Below, in pieces: positions 24,577 through 32,319 of a DNA stretch of 64,000 nucleotides; position 1 is the first letter of the stretch; every line of letters begins with the position of its first letter. Under the pieces are notes generated by a model. The model was not told the origin of the DNA and ran no database searches. It saw only the letters and a list, made by a program, of their open reading frames with translations. The translations under genes were made by a program, and so were the position numbers. Origin of the DNA: CAIUMH01 sp963758555. Lineage in GTDB: Bacteria; Actinomycetota; Acidimicrobiia; Acidimicrobiales; RAAP-2. The stretch covers positions 1,674,001 through 1,738,000 of the forward strand of contig CAVWVW010000003.1 in NCBI GenBank assembly GCA_963758555.1. Reading direction: 5' to 3'.

Positions 24577-25869
24577 TTACTTGAGCTTCGGAGCCACCAG
24601 CGCAGTCGAGCCCGCGACGTAGGGAGCGCAGTCAGGCGTGGCTGACGCAGCGGTGAAGCCCGTCTTGCCGGCGATCTCGTTCCAGACGCACTCTTGCTTG
24701 GTGTTGTAGCCAAAGTTGGTCGAGTAGTCGAGCGTCACCGGCAAGATGCCTCCGCCGTTGTAGGCGGTGATCGAGCGGAGCGCCTTGATGGTGCTGGCCG
24801 AGGTGGGGTTCGCACCCGCCTTCTCGAGCCCGGTGATCATGAGGTCTGCACCGAGGTAGGCCTCGTTCTGCCCGAAGTCGGGGAAGTCACCAGTCTTGAA
24901 CCCGGCGTACTTCTTGAACGCCGCCATCTGGGCCGTCACACCCGAGGTGGGCGGAAGGTTCCACGGACGGAACTGCGTGGCGAAGTAGACGCCCTGCGCG
25001 GTGGCCCACACGTTCGAGTTGATGAGGCTCGACTCGTAGCCCGTGGCGAAGTGCACGATCTTCGGGCTCACGCCGTTCTGCTTGAGGGCCGACAAGAGGG
25101 CCAGGTTGGAGTTCACGTCCATCTGAGCGGTCAGTGCGTTCACCCCCGCCGACTTGGCAGCCAGAGCCTCGGTGCCGAAGGACTCGGAGCCGAACTGGAC
25201 CGAGACGTCCATCACGCCGACCTTCATGCCAGCGGCTTGAGCCGAGTTGGCCACCGCATAGGTGGCATGGGTCGACTCGGGCGAGACGCCGTAGCCGTAG
25301 GTGCCGAGCACCGTACCGCCCTTGCTCTTCAAGAACGTGCCCTCGAGCGTCGACCACGGGGAGGTCGGATCAGTGTTGGTGGCGTCCGACGGGAACATGT
25401 TCGTGTTGGGCTTGGTGCCCCACTCAGAACCGTCGAAGGCGCCACCGGTCACCGGGATGCCTGCCTGCTGGGCGTACTTGTAGGCCTCGAACATCAGGGG
25501 CGTGTTGCTGACGATGCCGACGACGCCGTCCGAGATGGCCTGCTGGACCGCCACTGAGACTTGGCTTGGGCTGGTCTGGTCATCGATGACGATGGGGTCG
25601 ATCTGGTGACCGTTGACCCCACCCGCCGCGTTCTGGGCCTTGATCCTGGCCAGGAAGCCAGCCGCAGAGTCGCCGTTCTCAGCTGCGTCCTCACCGGTCA
25701 GCGACGCGACGAGGGCGATCTTGATCGTCGAGCCGGTGGCCTTGCCGCCGCTGCTCGACGAGGTCGTCGTCGTGGTGGTGCTCGACGACGAGCCGCAGGC
25801 GGCCAGCGTGAGCGCTACCGCCAGTGACGAGCCGACGATTGCCGCTTTCTTCGCGAACGAAGCGTTCAT
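24577..25869 (-). CDS. Branched-chain amino-acid-type ABC substrate-binding lipoprotein, copy 4
   Basis: 430 residues from ATG 25869 (MNASFAKKAAIVGSS). Lipobox LTLAAC, a Thr/Ser linker, then the type I domain (IKIALVASLTGEDAAENGDS, IDPIVIDDQTSP, GTEALAAKSAGVNALTAQMD). Close to copies 2 and 3 but with its own C-terminal segment (QECVWNEIAGKTG, TPDCAPY). First gene of the leftward array, separated from the alkyltransferase gene upstream by a T-flanked hairpin. The G tract before its start is five long. Confidence 0.92.
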   Translation of the reverse strand: MNASFAKKAAIVGSSLAVALTLAACGSSSSTTTTTTSSSSGGKATGSTIKIALVASLTGEDAAENGDSAAGFLARIKAQNAAGGVNGHQIDPIVIDDQTSPSQVSVAVQQAISDGVVGIVSNTPLMFEAYKYAQQAGIPVTGGAFDGSEWGTKPNTNMFPSDATNTDPTSPWSTLEGTFLKSKGGTVLGTYGYGVSPESTHATYAVANSAQAAGMKVGVMDVSVQFGSESFGTEALAAKSAGVNALTAQMDVNSNLALLSALKQNGVSPKIVHFATGYESSLINSNVWATAQGVYFATQFRPWNLPPTSGVTAQMAAFKKYAGFKTGDFPDFGQNEAYLGADLMITGLEKAGANPTSASTIKALRSITAYNGGGILPVTLDYSTNFGYNTKQECVWNEIAGKTGFTAASATPDCAPYVAGSTALVAPKLK

Positions 25870-25980
25870 TCCGTAACCCCCAGGGAGATGCGTTGGTCGT
25901 TCCAAGGCACATCTCAAGTTACTGAGATAGGAGTGAGATCGCCAGTCGGGTCGTCACAGAACCGCAATCGAAAGTGGGAT

Positions 25981-26006
25981 AATTCTGCCGGTTTTCCGGC
26001 AGAATT
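25981..26006 (-). terminator. Hairpin terminator of the alkyltransferase gene
   Basis: AATTCTGCCGG at 25981-25991 pairs with CCGGCAGAATT at 25996-26006 around a TTTT loop (11-base stem). It is 18 bases past the leftward ogt stop. Flanking A/T on both sides makes it usable in either direction. Confidence 0.75.
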
Positions 26007-26024
26007 TTATTCAAGATGCAGGAA

Positions 26025-26669
26025 TCATGACAGTTTCTCAACCCCTCGAGAGGAGTGCTCGAGGGCCAAGAGCTCTCGCTTCATCGACGCTCCTCCGAGG
26101 TAGGAGCCAGCACCGCCGTCGCTCTTGATCACGCGATGGCACGGGATGATCAGCGGCAGCGGGTTCGTGGCGCAGGCGGTGCCGACCGCACGAGCTGCCC
26201 TCGGGTGGTGCACCGCCTCGGCCACCGCTCCGTAGCTGCTCGTCGTGCCATAGGCGATGTGGGGCAGGTACTCGAGGACGCTCCGCCTGAAGCCTCTGGC
26301 CAGCGCCAGATCGAGCGCAAGGTCGAACGCGCGCCGATCGCCGGCGAAGTACTCCTCGAGCTGTCGCGCCGCCGCATCGAGGCGGCGAGGGGCCAACAGG
26401 ATCCGTGGGCTGATCTCAGCGGCCAGGTCTTCGAGCACAGCGTCAATGCCCTCGACGTCGAAGCCGACGCGTACGAGGCCTCGTGTGGTCGCGGCCAAGA
26501 GCATGGCGCCATACGGGCTGTCCATCGTCCGATAGGCGATGTCCAAGACCAGGTCCTCGTCGGCCCGCCGGACCAGCTCCTCATGGAGCGTCTGAAGCAG
26601 CGCGGGCTCAGGTGGACTGGCATCGACGAAGAGCTCAGTAAGCGGATCTGGCCGCGCTCGTCGTGTCAT
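26025..26669 (-). CDS. ogt: Methylated-DNA-protein cysteine methyltransferase, copy 1
   Basis: 214 residues. The active-site motif is LPLIIPCHRVI with Cys177 as alkyl acceptor, preceded by NP and by GTTSSYGAVAEAV (DNA-binding helix region) and followed by GSYLGG. It repairs O6-alkylguanine by suicidal transfer. The start ATG overlaps the stop of the preceding ECF sigma gene (ATGA), so the two are translationally coupled; the N-terminal 40 residues before the domain are extra. Confidence 0.9.
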   Translation of the reverse strand: MTRRARPDPLTELFVDASPPEPALLQTLHEELVRRADEDLVLDIAYRTMDSPYGAMLLAATTRGLVRVGFDVEGIDAVLEDLAAEISPRILLAPRRLDAAARQLEEYFAGDRRAFDLALDLALARGFRRSVLEYLPHIAYGTTSSYGAVAEAVHHPRAARAVGTACATNPLPLIIPCHRVIKSDGGAGSYLGGASMKRELLALEHSSRGVEKLS

Positions 26670-27142
26670 CGAAGCGCTCCTTTCATGGCTCGAAGTCGTG
26701 CGACGCCATCAGCAGACGCTCGCCGGACGGCCGGCGTGGTGCTGCCGAGCAGTTGGGCGACCTCGTCATAGGGCAGGCCGCCGAGGTAGTGGAAGACCAC
26801 GGACAACCGCTGGCGCTCGGTCAAGGTGCCGAGCGCTCGTGTGAGATCGAGGTCGACCTCGTCGGCTCCCCCGGACGTGCCTCGATCGGGGAGGTTGGCC
26901 ATCGACACAGCGGCTCGAGACGACCGTCGAGTCACGTCGATCGCCTTTCGGTGCGCGATGGTCACCAGCCACGCCTCGACGTTGGCGTCGGCGGGAAGCG
27001 CCGGGTAGGCCTTGAGCGCCGCGAGGAAGGCGTCCTGCCAGGCGTCTTGCGCATCATGGGCTCCGACGACGGCACGGCAGACCCGCAGCACCATGGCGCC
27101 GTGCTCGGCCACGACCACGTCGAAGGGAACCTTGGCGCTCAT
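26666..27142 (-). CDS. ECF RNA polymerase sigma factor coupled to the alkyltransferase
   Basis: 158 residues from ATG 27142 (MSAKVPFDVVVAEHGA); the frame extends to a TTG at 27208, but ATG 27142 begins just at the usual ECF N-terminus. Region 2 is VLRVCRAVVGAHDAQDAWQDAFLAAL with WLVTIAHRKAID, and region 4 is LTERQRLSVVFHYLGGLPYDEVAQLLGSTTPAVRRASADGV. No anti-sigma factor is adjacent. The 4-base overlap with ogt suggests the sigma factor and the repair enzyme are made together, perhaps in an alkylation response. Confidence 0.85.
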   Translation of the reverse strand: MSAKVPFDVVVAEHGAMVLRVCRAVVGAHDAQDAWQDAFLAALKAYPALPADANVEAWLVTIAHRKAIDVTRRSSRAAVSMANLPDRGTSGGADEVDLDLTRALGTLTERQRLSVVFHYLGGLPYDEVAQLLGSTTPAVRRASADGVARLRAMKGALR

Positions 27143-27452
27143 GACGAGAAGACGTCCCAGCGCACCAGAACGTGAGGTCGGCTGCTCATCGCTCGCCGAT
27201 CGCGACAAGACAGATGACCATCGACCTCCCGACGGGAGACCTCGGGTGGCCGCGCCTCGGCTCGTCGGTCATCGCGTCGAAGACCTTGTGGGCAGAGGCT
27301 TGGATCACCCGTGCGACAGAGGTGCTGGCCACCGCGCCAACCTAGGGCCCAGCCCCGGTGATCGGTTCTTCGACCACCCGGCGTCGAGGAGGGGGCTCGT
27401 GTTAGAAACGGCTCGTCGCCCCCGTTGCGGGACGACCAATGAGGGGGGACTC
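27143..27452. other. Intergenic region of 310 bases between divergent genes
   Basis: It separates the leftward sigma gene and the rightward cupin gene and should hold both promoters. GGGGGC at about 27392-27397 and GCCCCC at about 27418-27423 could pair around an AT-richer loop that contains TTAGAAA. I see no gene in it. Confidence 0.4.
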
Positions 27453-27848
27453 ATGCCACACAGCAAGCTCGATGATCTGCCCAGCGCCACGTCTCGCGGC
27501 TGGCCGATGGCCGAAGGCGGCTTCAAGGCCGCCCACTGGGGTGACATGGAGGTCTGCCTCACGGTCGTCGACGGTCCTCTCGACTGCAGCGAGCTCTACA
27601 AGATCGGTCGCGCACCAGGTGGTGTGTGCCCGTGCCCGCACTACTTCTACGTCTTCGAGGGACGCATCCGTTGCCAGTGGCCCGGTAGCGACATGCCCGA
27701 CGAGGTCGTCTCAGCAGGAGAGGCGTGCTTCTTCTCCTCGGGTCACGTGCTGATCTACGAAGAAGCAAGCCGAGTCCTCGAGCTCAACCCCTCGGCAGCC
27801 CTGAAGGACTGCATGGACGCCATGCAGCGCGCCGGCGAGGGAGCGTAG
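27453..27848 (+). CDS. Cupin-like protein of unknown function
   Basis: 131 residues from ATG 27453, behind GAGGGGGGA. The order of strands around GVCPCPHYFYVFEGRIRCQWPG and EVVSAGEACFFSSGHVLIYEEASRVLELNPS is that of a single cupin barrel: a His with upstream Cys, the G.i.....G turn, and a second His. Only two clear His are in metal positions, so metal binding is uncertain. Substrate and partners are unknown. The stop is followed by a GC-rich region and then the DHDPR-like gene. Confidence 0.6.
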   Translation: MPHSKLDDLPSATSRGWPMAEGGFKAAHWGDMEVCLTVVDGPLDCSELYKIGRAPGGVCPCPHYFYVFEGRIRCQWPGSDMPDEVVSAGEACFFSSGHVLIYEEASRVLELNPSAALKDCMDAMQRAGEGA

Positions 27849-28007
27849 CGAGCGTCACCCGCTCCGGCGGTGCGCCACAGCGGGCCAGCGACTCGGGGCT
27901 CGCACCGAGCCTCTCGGGCAGGCACGTCGCGTGCTCGTGACGCGGCCCCGGGAAAGTTAGACAAAGCACAGATAACCTGACGTCCAGGGCAATCGACGGG
28001 GGGCGCT

Positions 28008-29069
28008 GTGGCGTATCGGGTCATCCAATGGGCAACAGGCATGCTCGGCACCGAAGCCGCCATCGGCATCATCGGTCGACCCGACCTCGAGCTGGTGGGG
28101 ACATGGGCCCACTCACCCGACAAGGCGGGTCGCGACGTCGGCGAGCTGTGTGGGCTTGAGCCCATCGGCGTCAGCGCGACGAACGACAAGCGCGCCCTGC
28201 TGGCCATGGAGGCTGACTGCGTCAGCTACATGCGCAACCGCGACTGGGGCGACAACCCCGAGGACGTGCTGGAAGAGATGCTCCAGATCCTGCGCTCCGG
28301 CAAGAACGTCGTCAGCTCGACGTGGCCGATGCTCGTCTACCCGCGGGGCGTCAGCGACGACGTCTTCGAACGCCTCCAGGCCGCCTGCCTCGAGGGCGGC
28401 ACGTCCTTCTACACCGGTGGGATCGATCCTGGCTACGGCAGCTCAGCTCTGGCCCTCTCCGCACTCAACATCGCCCGAGAGGTCCGAAGTGTGCACACCT
28501 ACGAGATCCAGAACCAGGCCCACTGGGCCCACGCTGACTTCGGGCGGTACTACGGCTTCGGTGGGACGGACAGCTCGACCGTCCCGATCTTGGCGCCCGG
28601 CGCGACCACGCGGTACCACGAGTCGACCATTCGCCTCCTGGCCGATGCCATCGGGGTGAGCATCGACGACATCATCGAGACCCACCGGGTGACCTTGGCC
28701 GAGGAGGCCTTCGAGTTCTCCATGGGCTCGGTGGCCGCGGGCACCATCTGCGGCATCGCCTACCAGGTCCACGGTCGCGTCAACGCTGAGCCCGTGGTCA
28801 CCGTCGAGCACGTGATCAAGATCCGAGACGAGGACTTCTCCGAGCTTGCCTTTGCCGGCGATGGCTACCGCGTCGAGGTGTGCGGCGAGCCGGATCTCAG
28901 GCTCGACATGGCCTTCTCGTCGGCGACCGGCAATCCGCTCCACGCCGTGCACGTGTCGTGTGCCATGGCGCTCGTGAACGCCATCCCCCAGGTCTGCGAC
29001 GCGCCGCCCGGCGTGCTGACGGTGCTCGACCTCAAGCCCTACCCCTCGACCAACGTGGTGCTCGCCTAG
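28008..29069 (+). CDS. Dihydrodipicolinate reductase-like NAD(P)-dependent protein
   Basis: 353 residues from a GTG start. The N-terminal Rossmann fold is VIQWATGMLGTEAAIGIIGRPDLELVGTWAHS, followed by DCVSYMRN, KNVVSSTWPMLVYP and the catalytic-like domain GIDPGYGSSALALS. Proteins of this group resemble DapB and 2,4-diaminopentanoate dehydrogenase rather than true lysine-pathway reductases, and are common in actinobacteria with unknown substrates. It is convergent with the Gfo/Idh gene. Confidence 0.8.
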   Translation: MAYRVIQWATGMLGTEAAIGIIGRPDLELVGTWAHSPDKAGRDVGELCGLEPIGVSATNDKRALLAMEADCVSYMRNRDWGDNPEDVLEEMLQILRSGKNVVSSTWPMLVYPRGVSDDVFERLQAACLEGGTSFYTGGIDPGYGSSALALSALNIAREVRSVHTYEIQNQAHWAHADFGRYYGFGGTDSSTVPILAPGATTRYHESTIRLLADAIGVSIDDIIETHRVTLAEEAFEFSMGSVAAGTICGIAYQVHGRVNAEPVVTVEHVIKIRDEDFSELAFAGDGYRVEVCGEPDLRLDMAFSSATGNPLHAVHVSCAMALVNAIPQVCDAPPGVLTVLDLKPYPSTNVVLA

Positions 29070-29084
29070 GCGTCGGTCAACCCG

Positions 29085-30042
29085 CTACGAGGTGACGTCG
29101 CCCTTCATGGCAGCGACGATGCGTGCGCACGCCAGCCCGTCGTCGAAGCTGGCGGCTCCGGGCGGTGCCTTCTGGTCGCTGACGGCGTCTCGCACCACCT
29201 CGGCCCAGCGCTGGAAGGCCTGGTTGCGATCATCTCCCGAGAAGTCGAAGGCCTCTCGCTCGCCTTGGGCGCGCCCCAGCACGAGCGAGCCTTCGCCTGA
29301 GAGCTCGAGAACGCCCTCGGAACCGAAGACGCTCACCGCGCTCGGCAGGTTGACCGATGCGGCGAACGAGCTGTCGAAGGCTCCCGTCACCCCGGACGTC
29401 GAGCGAAGCAGCGCGCTCGAAGCTGTCTTCAGCCGTGCATCGCTGGAGCTGGCCGTGCTCGTCGGGCCGGTCCTCGATCGTGGTCCACGTCGAGGCGCGG
29501 ACCTCATCGACGTCGCCAAAGAGCCACCGGAAGAAGTCGATGCTGTGCGAGCCCCCTGCTCCGATCCACCCTCCGCCGAGCGCCGCATCGAAGAGCCAGC
29601 CGAACTCCCTCAGGGGCGTGCGCGTGATGGCCAGCATGATGCTCGACTGGACGTGCTCAGGATCGCCGATCGCGCCGGAACCGACGAGCTCACGAAGCTT
29701 GACCCGGGCGTTCCCGTAGCGGAACTGGAAGTTGACGAGTCCCACGACCCCCGCCTCATCGACCAGGGTGCACATCTCCTCAGCGTCCGCGACGTTCCGG
29801 CCGAACGGCTTGTCGCACAGCACGTCGTGACCAGCCTCGGTGGCAAGCCGCACGTGGTCAAGGTGCATGAACGGGGGCGAGTGCACCGCCACCAGATCGA
29901 GGTCGTCTCGACGGCAGAGTCCGGCGACTGCGTCAGCGTCTCGAGCCGAGACGACGTCGACGACCTCGCAGCCATCCGTCGCCGCGAAGAGGGGTGCCAC
30001 GACGCGGCTGCCGAAGCCACGCCCGATGACGCCAACCTTCAT
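29085..30042 (-). pseudogene. Gfo/Idh/MocA-family oxidoreductase, one-base frameshift
   Basis: From ATG 30042: VGVIGRGFGSRVVAPLF (Rossmann), VAVHSPPFMHLDHV, the CDKPFGRN motif with catalytic Lys, VNFQFRYGN and GGSHSIDFFRWLFG. After TAEDSFE, around 29411-29417, the frame shifts by one base; the rest, ending at 29085, reads SALLRSTSGVTGAFDSSFAAS, VSVFGSEGVLELSGEGSL and a closing helix. The joined protein is about 318 residues, normal for the family. The run GCGCGC at the break fits an indel. It begins 2 bases after the amidohydrolase stop, so the pair is an operon. Confidence 0.85.
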
Positions 30043-30044
30043 CG

Positions 30045-31220
30045 TCAGATCCGATAGAGGTTGGCGGCGTTGGTGCCCATGATCTTGACCAGGGTCTCCT
30101 CACCAAGTGACGCGAAGCGCTCTTCCGCGATGGCCACTGGGTTGGGGTGCAGGCACGTGGGATGCGGGTAGTCGGTCTCGAACATGATGTTGTCCTCCCC
30201 GACCATGCGCACGAGGCTGGCCAGCTCGCCGTGGCCCGACTCGAACCACAGCGTGGCGTACCAGTTGTCGCGGAAGTACTGGGAGGGCTTCTTCTCCAGC
30301 GTATGGAAGTACGCCGGTGCGTTCTCCTCAAGCTCGTGGTCCATGGCTTCGAGGACAAAGGGCACCCAGCCGATCCCGCTCTCAACCGAGACCATCTTGA
30401 GGCGAGGGAAGCGATCGAACATCCCCGAGTACGCGCTGTTGAGCAAGACCCGTGAGTTGTTCTGGAACAGCGAAGCACCGCCGATGGCGGGTTTGATCGA
30501 GTCGTCTTGGCTGGGCCAGAACGTGGTGCCCCAGTAGGCGAAGGCCGAGTCGCTCGAACCGATGTGGAAGTGGATCGGCAGCTCGAGGTCTTCGCAGACC
30601 TCCCAGAACGGATCCCAGCGCCGGTCTCCGAGATCGGGCGAGCCGGCATCCTGCGGATCAGCGGTCATGTTCACGCCCCGGGAGCCCATCGCGGCGCAGC
30701 GCTGAGCCTCGATCACGCAGGCACCGATGTCCCACGCTGGCATCAGCGCCATGGGGAGGAGGCGGTTGGACGAGGCCTCCTGCATCTCAGCCATGGCGTC
30801 GTTGTAGAGCTCGATGCACAGCCCGATGAGTCCCCGGTCCTTGATGCTGTTGGAGAGGTTCTGCCCACCGAGACCGATGGCGTTCGGATAGAGCACCTGA
30901 GCATCAAGGCCCAGCTCGTCCATGAGCGCTAGGCGCGCTTGGGGATCCCAGGCTGCGGGGTTCACGTCGCCGATGCCCCAGGAGCCGCCCTGCGAGACGC
31001 TGTAGGGGTGCTTGACGTTGTCGTGGTCGATCGTGCCGCCCGAGCCCGCCTTGCCGAAGGCCTTGCCTTCGATGACCCACATGTCCCTGCCGTCAATCTC
31101 CTCGACGTGGGGCATCCGGTCCTCGTAGCCCTTGGGGGCTCGCGACGTGAAGAGATCGTGGCGCTCCGTCAAGTGCGCATCGACGTCGATCACGCGCAGC
31201 TTCTGCGCCACTTGGACCAT
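30045..31220 (-). CDS. Amidohydrolase-family (ACMSD-like) metal-dependent hydrolase or decarboxylase
   Basis: 391 residues from ATG 31220. The N-terminal VIDVDAHLTER (HxH-type, here DVDAH) starts the TIM barrel. Further signatures are LALMDELGLDAQVLYPN, LPIHFHIGSSDSAF, VSVESGIGWVPFVLEAMD and ETDYPHPTCLHP with the late metal or catalytic Asp. This pattern is that of the amidohydrolase-2 group (2-amino-3-carboxymuconate semialdehyde decarboxylase relatives), often in aromatic or steroid catabolism in actinobacteria. It is first in a tight two-gene operon with the Gfo/Idh protein. Confidence 0.87.
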   Translation of the reverse strand: MVQVAQKLRVIDVDAHLTERHDLFTSRAPKGYEDRMPHVEEIDGRDMWVIEGKAFGKAGSGGTIDHDNVKHPYSVSQGGSWGIGDVNPAAWDPQARLALMDELGLDAQVLYPNAIGLGGQNLSNSIKDRGLIGLCIELYNDAMAEMQEASSNRLLPMALMPAWDIGACVIEAQRCAAMGSRGVNMTADPQDAGSPDLGDRRWDPFWEVCEDLELPIHFHIGSSDSAFAYWGTTFWPSQDDSIKPAIGGASLFQNNSRVLLNSAYSGMFDRFPRLKMVSVESGIGWVPFVLEAMDHELEENAPAYFHTLEKKPSQYFRDNWYATLWFESGHGELASLVRMVGEDNIMFETDYPHPTCLHPNPVAIAEERFASLGEETLVKIMGTNAANLYRI

Positions 31221-31338
31221 GTGCTCGCCCCCTACCCCTCGTGCCGCCGCAAGCCGCACCCACCCTCAGGCTACCCAGATAAATTCGGCGTCGCACAATT
31301 TCTCCTCACCGTGGACCAGGCCGCCTGAGGCGGGCGTC

Positions 31339-32241
31339 ATGCACACTGGAGCGGTGCCGACGCCCCTCGAGCTCCAGAACCTCTGCCACGTCAACGCCAT
31401 CGTCGAGGACTACGAGGCCGCCTTGGCTCACTTCACCAGGGTCTTTGGCGCCGTCCTCAACTTCGAGGTGCCCGACGACGGGGAGCGTCGAGCTTTCCTC
31501 TTCACCTTGGGTGACGTGATCTTCGAGATCGTCGTGCCCGATGACCTCCACGCGCCTCATGGACGAGGCCAGCGCCTCCGCCGCTTTGGGAACCACTACG
31601 ACGGACTCGAGTTCAGCGTGCCTGACGTCGAGACTGCCCGGCAGCGCTGCCGCGAGCTGGCCCTCGAGATCATCGCTGATCGGGGTGGCTTCTTCTACAC
31701 GGCCGCTGACGACCTCCACGGGATCTCGCTCGAGATCTTCGACCAGGACTGGCACGAGCTGCTCGCTCCCGAGAGCGCGGTGGCCCACGGCTGGCAGCCT
31801 GTCCCGACGACCGACTACTGGCACCACGACCATCCTCTCGGGCTCACCGGCCTCGCACGGCTCTCCGTGGCCGTCCGCGACCTCGACCTCGCCGTCGAGC
31901 GCTTCGGCGCGGTGACTCGAGCCAGGATCCTCTATCGGGCCGAACGCTCGAGCGCGGCCGCTCGCGCTGTGGGGCTTCAAATCGGCGACACCACGCTCGA
32001 GCTGCTGGCACCCACGGGAGAGGGTCCGCTGCTCTCGTACCTCGATCGCTACGGCGAACGGCTCCGTTCGACGGTCTTCTCGGTGCGCAGCCTCGAGCGA
32101 GCCCAGCGTCACTTAGGAGCCCATGGCATCTCCCTGGTCGAGGGTGACGCCGAGGGATCAATGGCGCTGGTGCCGGCGGAGAACCATGGTCTGCTCTTCG
32201 AGCTGACCGAGGTCCCACGAGCCACCGCCACGACGGCGTGA
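31339..32241 (+). CDS. Two-domain VOC-superfamily protein
   Basis: 300 residues from ATG 31339 (GTG 31354 is an alternative). Two glyoxalase-like halves are seen: LCHVNAIVEDYEAALAHFTRVFGAVLNFEV with GDVIFEIVVP and DGLEFSVPDVETAR, then LARLSVAVRDLDLAVERFGAVTRA with LQIGDTTLELLAP and RSTVFSVRSLERAQRHL. One pseudo-symmetric metal site per protein is expected. The activity (dioxygenase, epimerase or glyoxalase type) cannot be assigned. It is divergent from the amidohydrolase gene. Confidence 0.82.
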   Translation: MHTGAVPTPLELQNLCHVNAIVEDYEAALAHFTRVFGAVLNFEVPDDGERRAFLFTLGDVIFEIVVPDDLHAPHGRGQRLRRFGNHYDGLEFSVPDVETARQRCRELALEIIADRGGFFYTAADDLHGISLEIFDQDWHELLAPESAVAHGWQPVPTTDYWHHDHPLGLTGLARLSVAVRDLDLAVERFGAVTRARILYRAERSSAAARAVGLQIGDTTLELLAPTGEGPLLSYLDRYGERLRSTVFSVRSLERAQRHLGAHGISLVEGDAEGSMALVPAENHGLLFELTEVPRATATTA

Positions 32242-32319
32242 GCGCACGGCACGGCTGGGGGACCCCGACGGCGGTGGCGCCCGGAACGAGCGCTGTGCCT
32301 TGCTTCCGAGACGCCGCCT

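Noticed and set aside
20730..25880. Poly-G leaders as proof of phase variation
   Set aside because: The tracts lie in leaders rather than in coding sequence, and tract lengths in a single consensus sequence say nothing about switching. Kept only as a finding to check.
26666..27208. TTG start of the ECF sigma gene at 27208
   Set aside because: ATG 27142 begins at the usual N-terminus. The extra 22 residues are not conserved-looking and lack a site for ribosomes.
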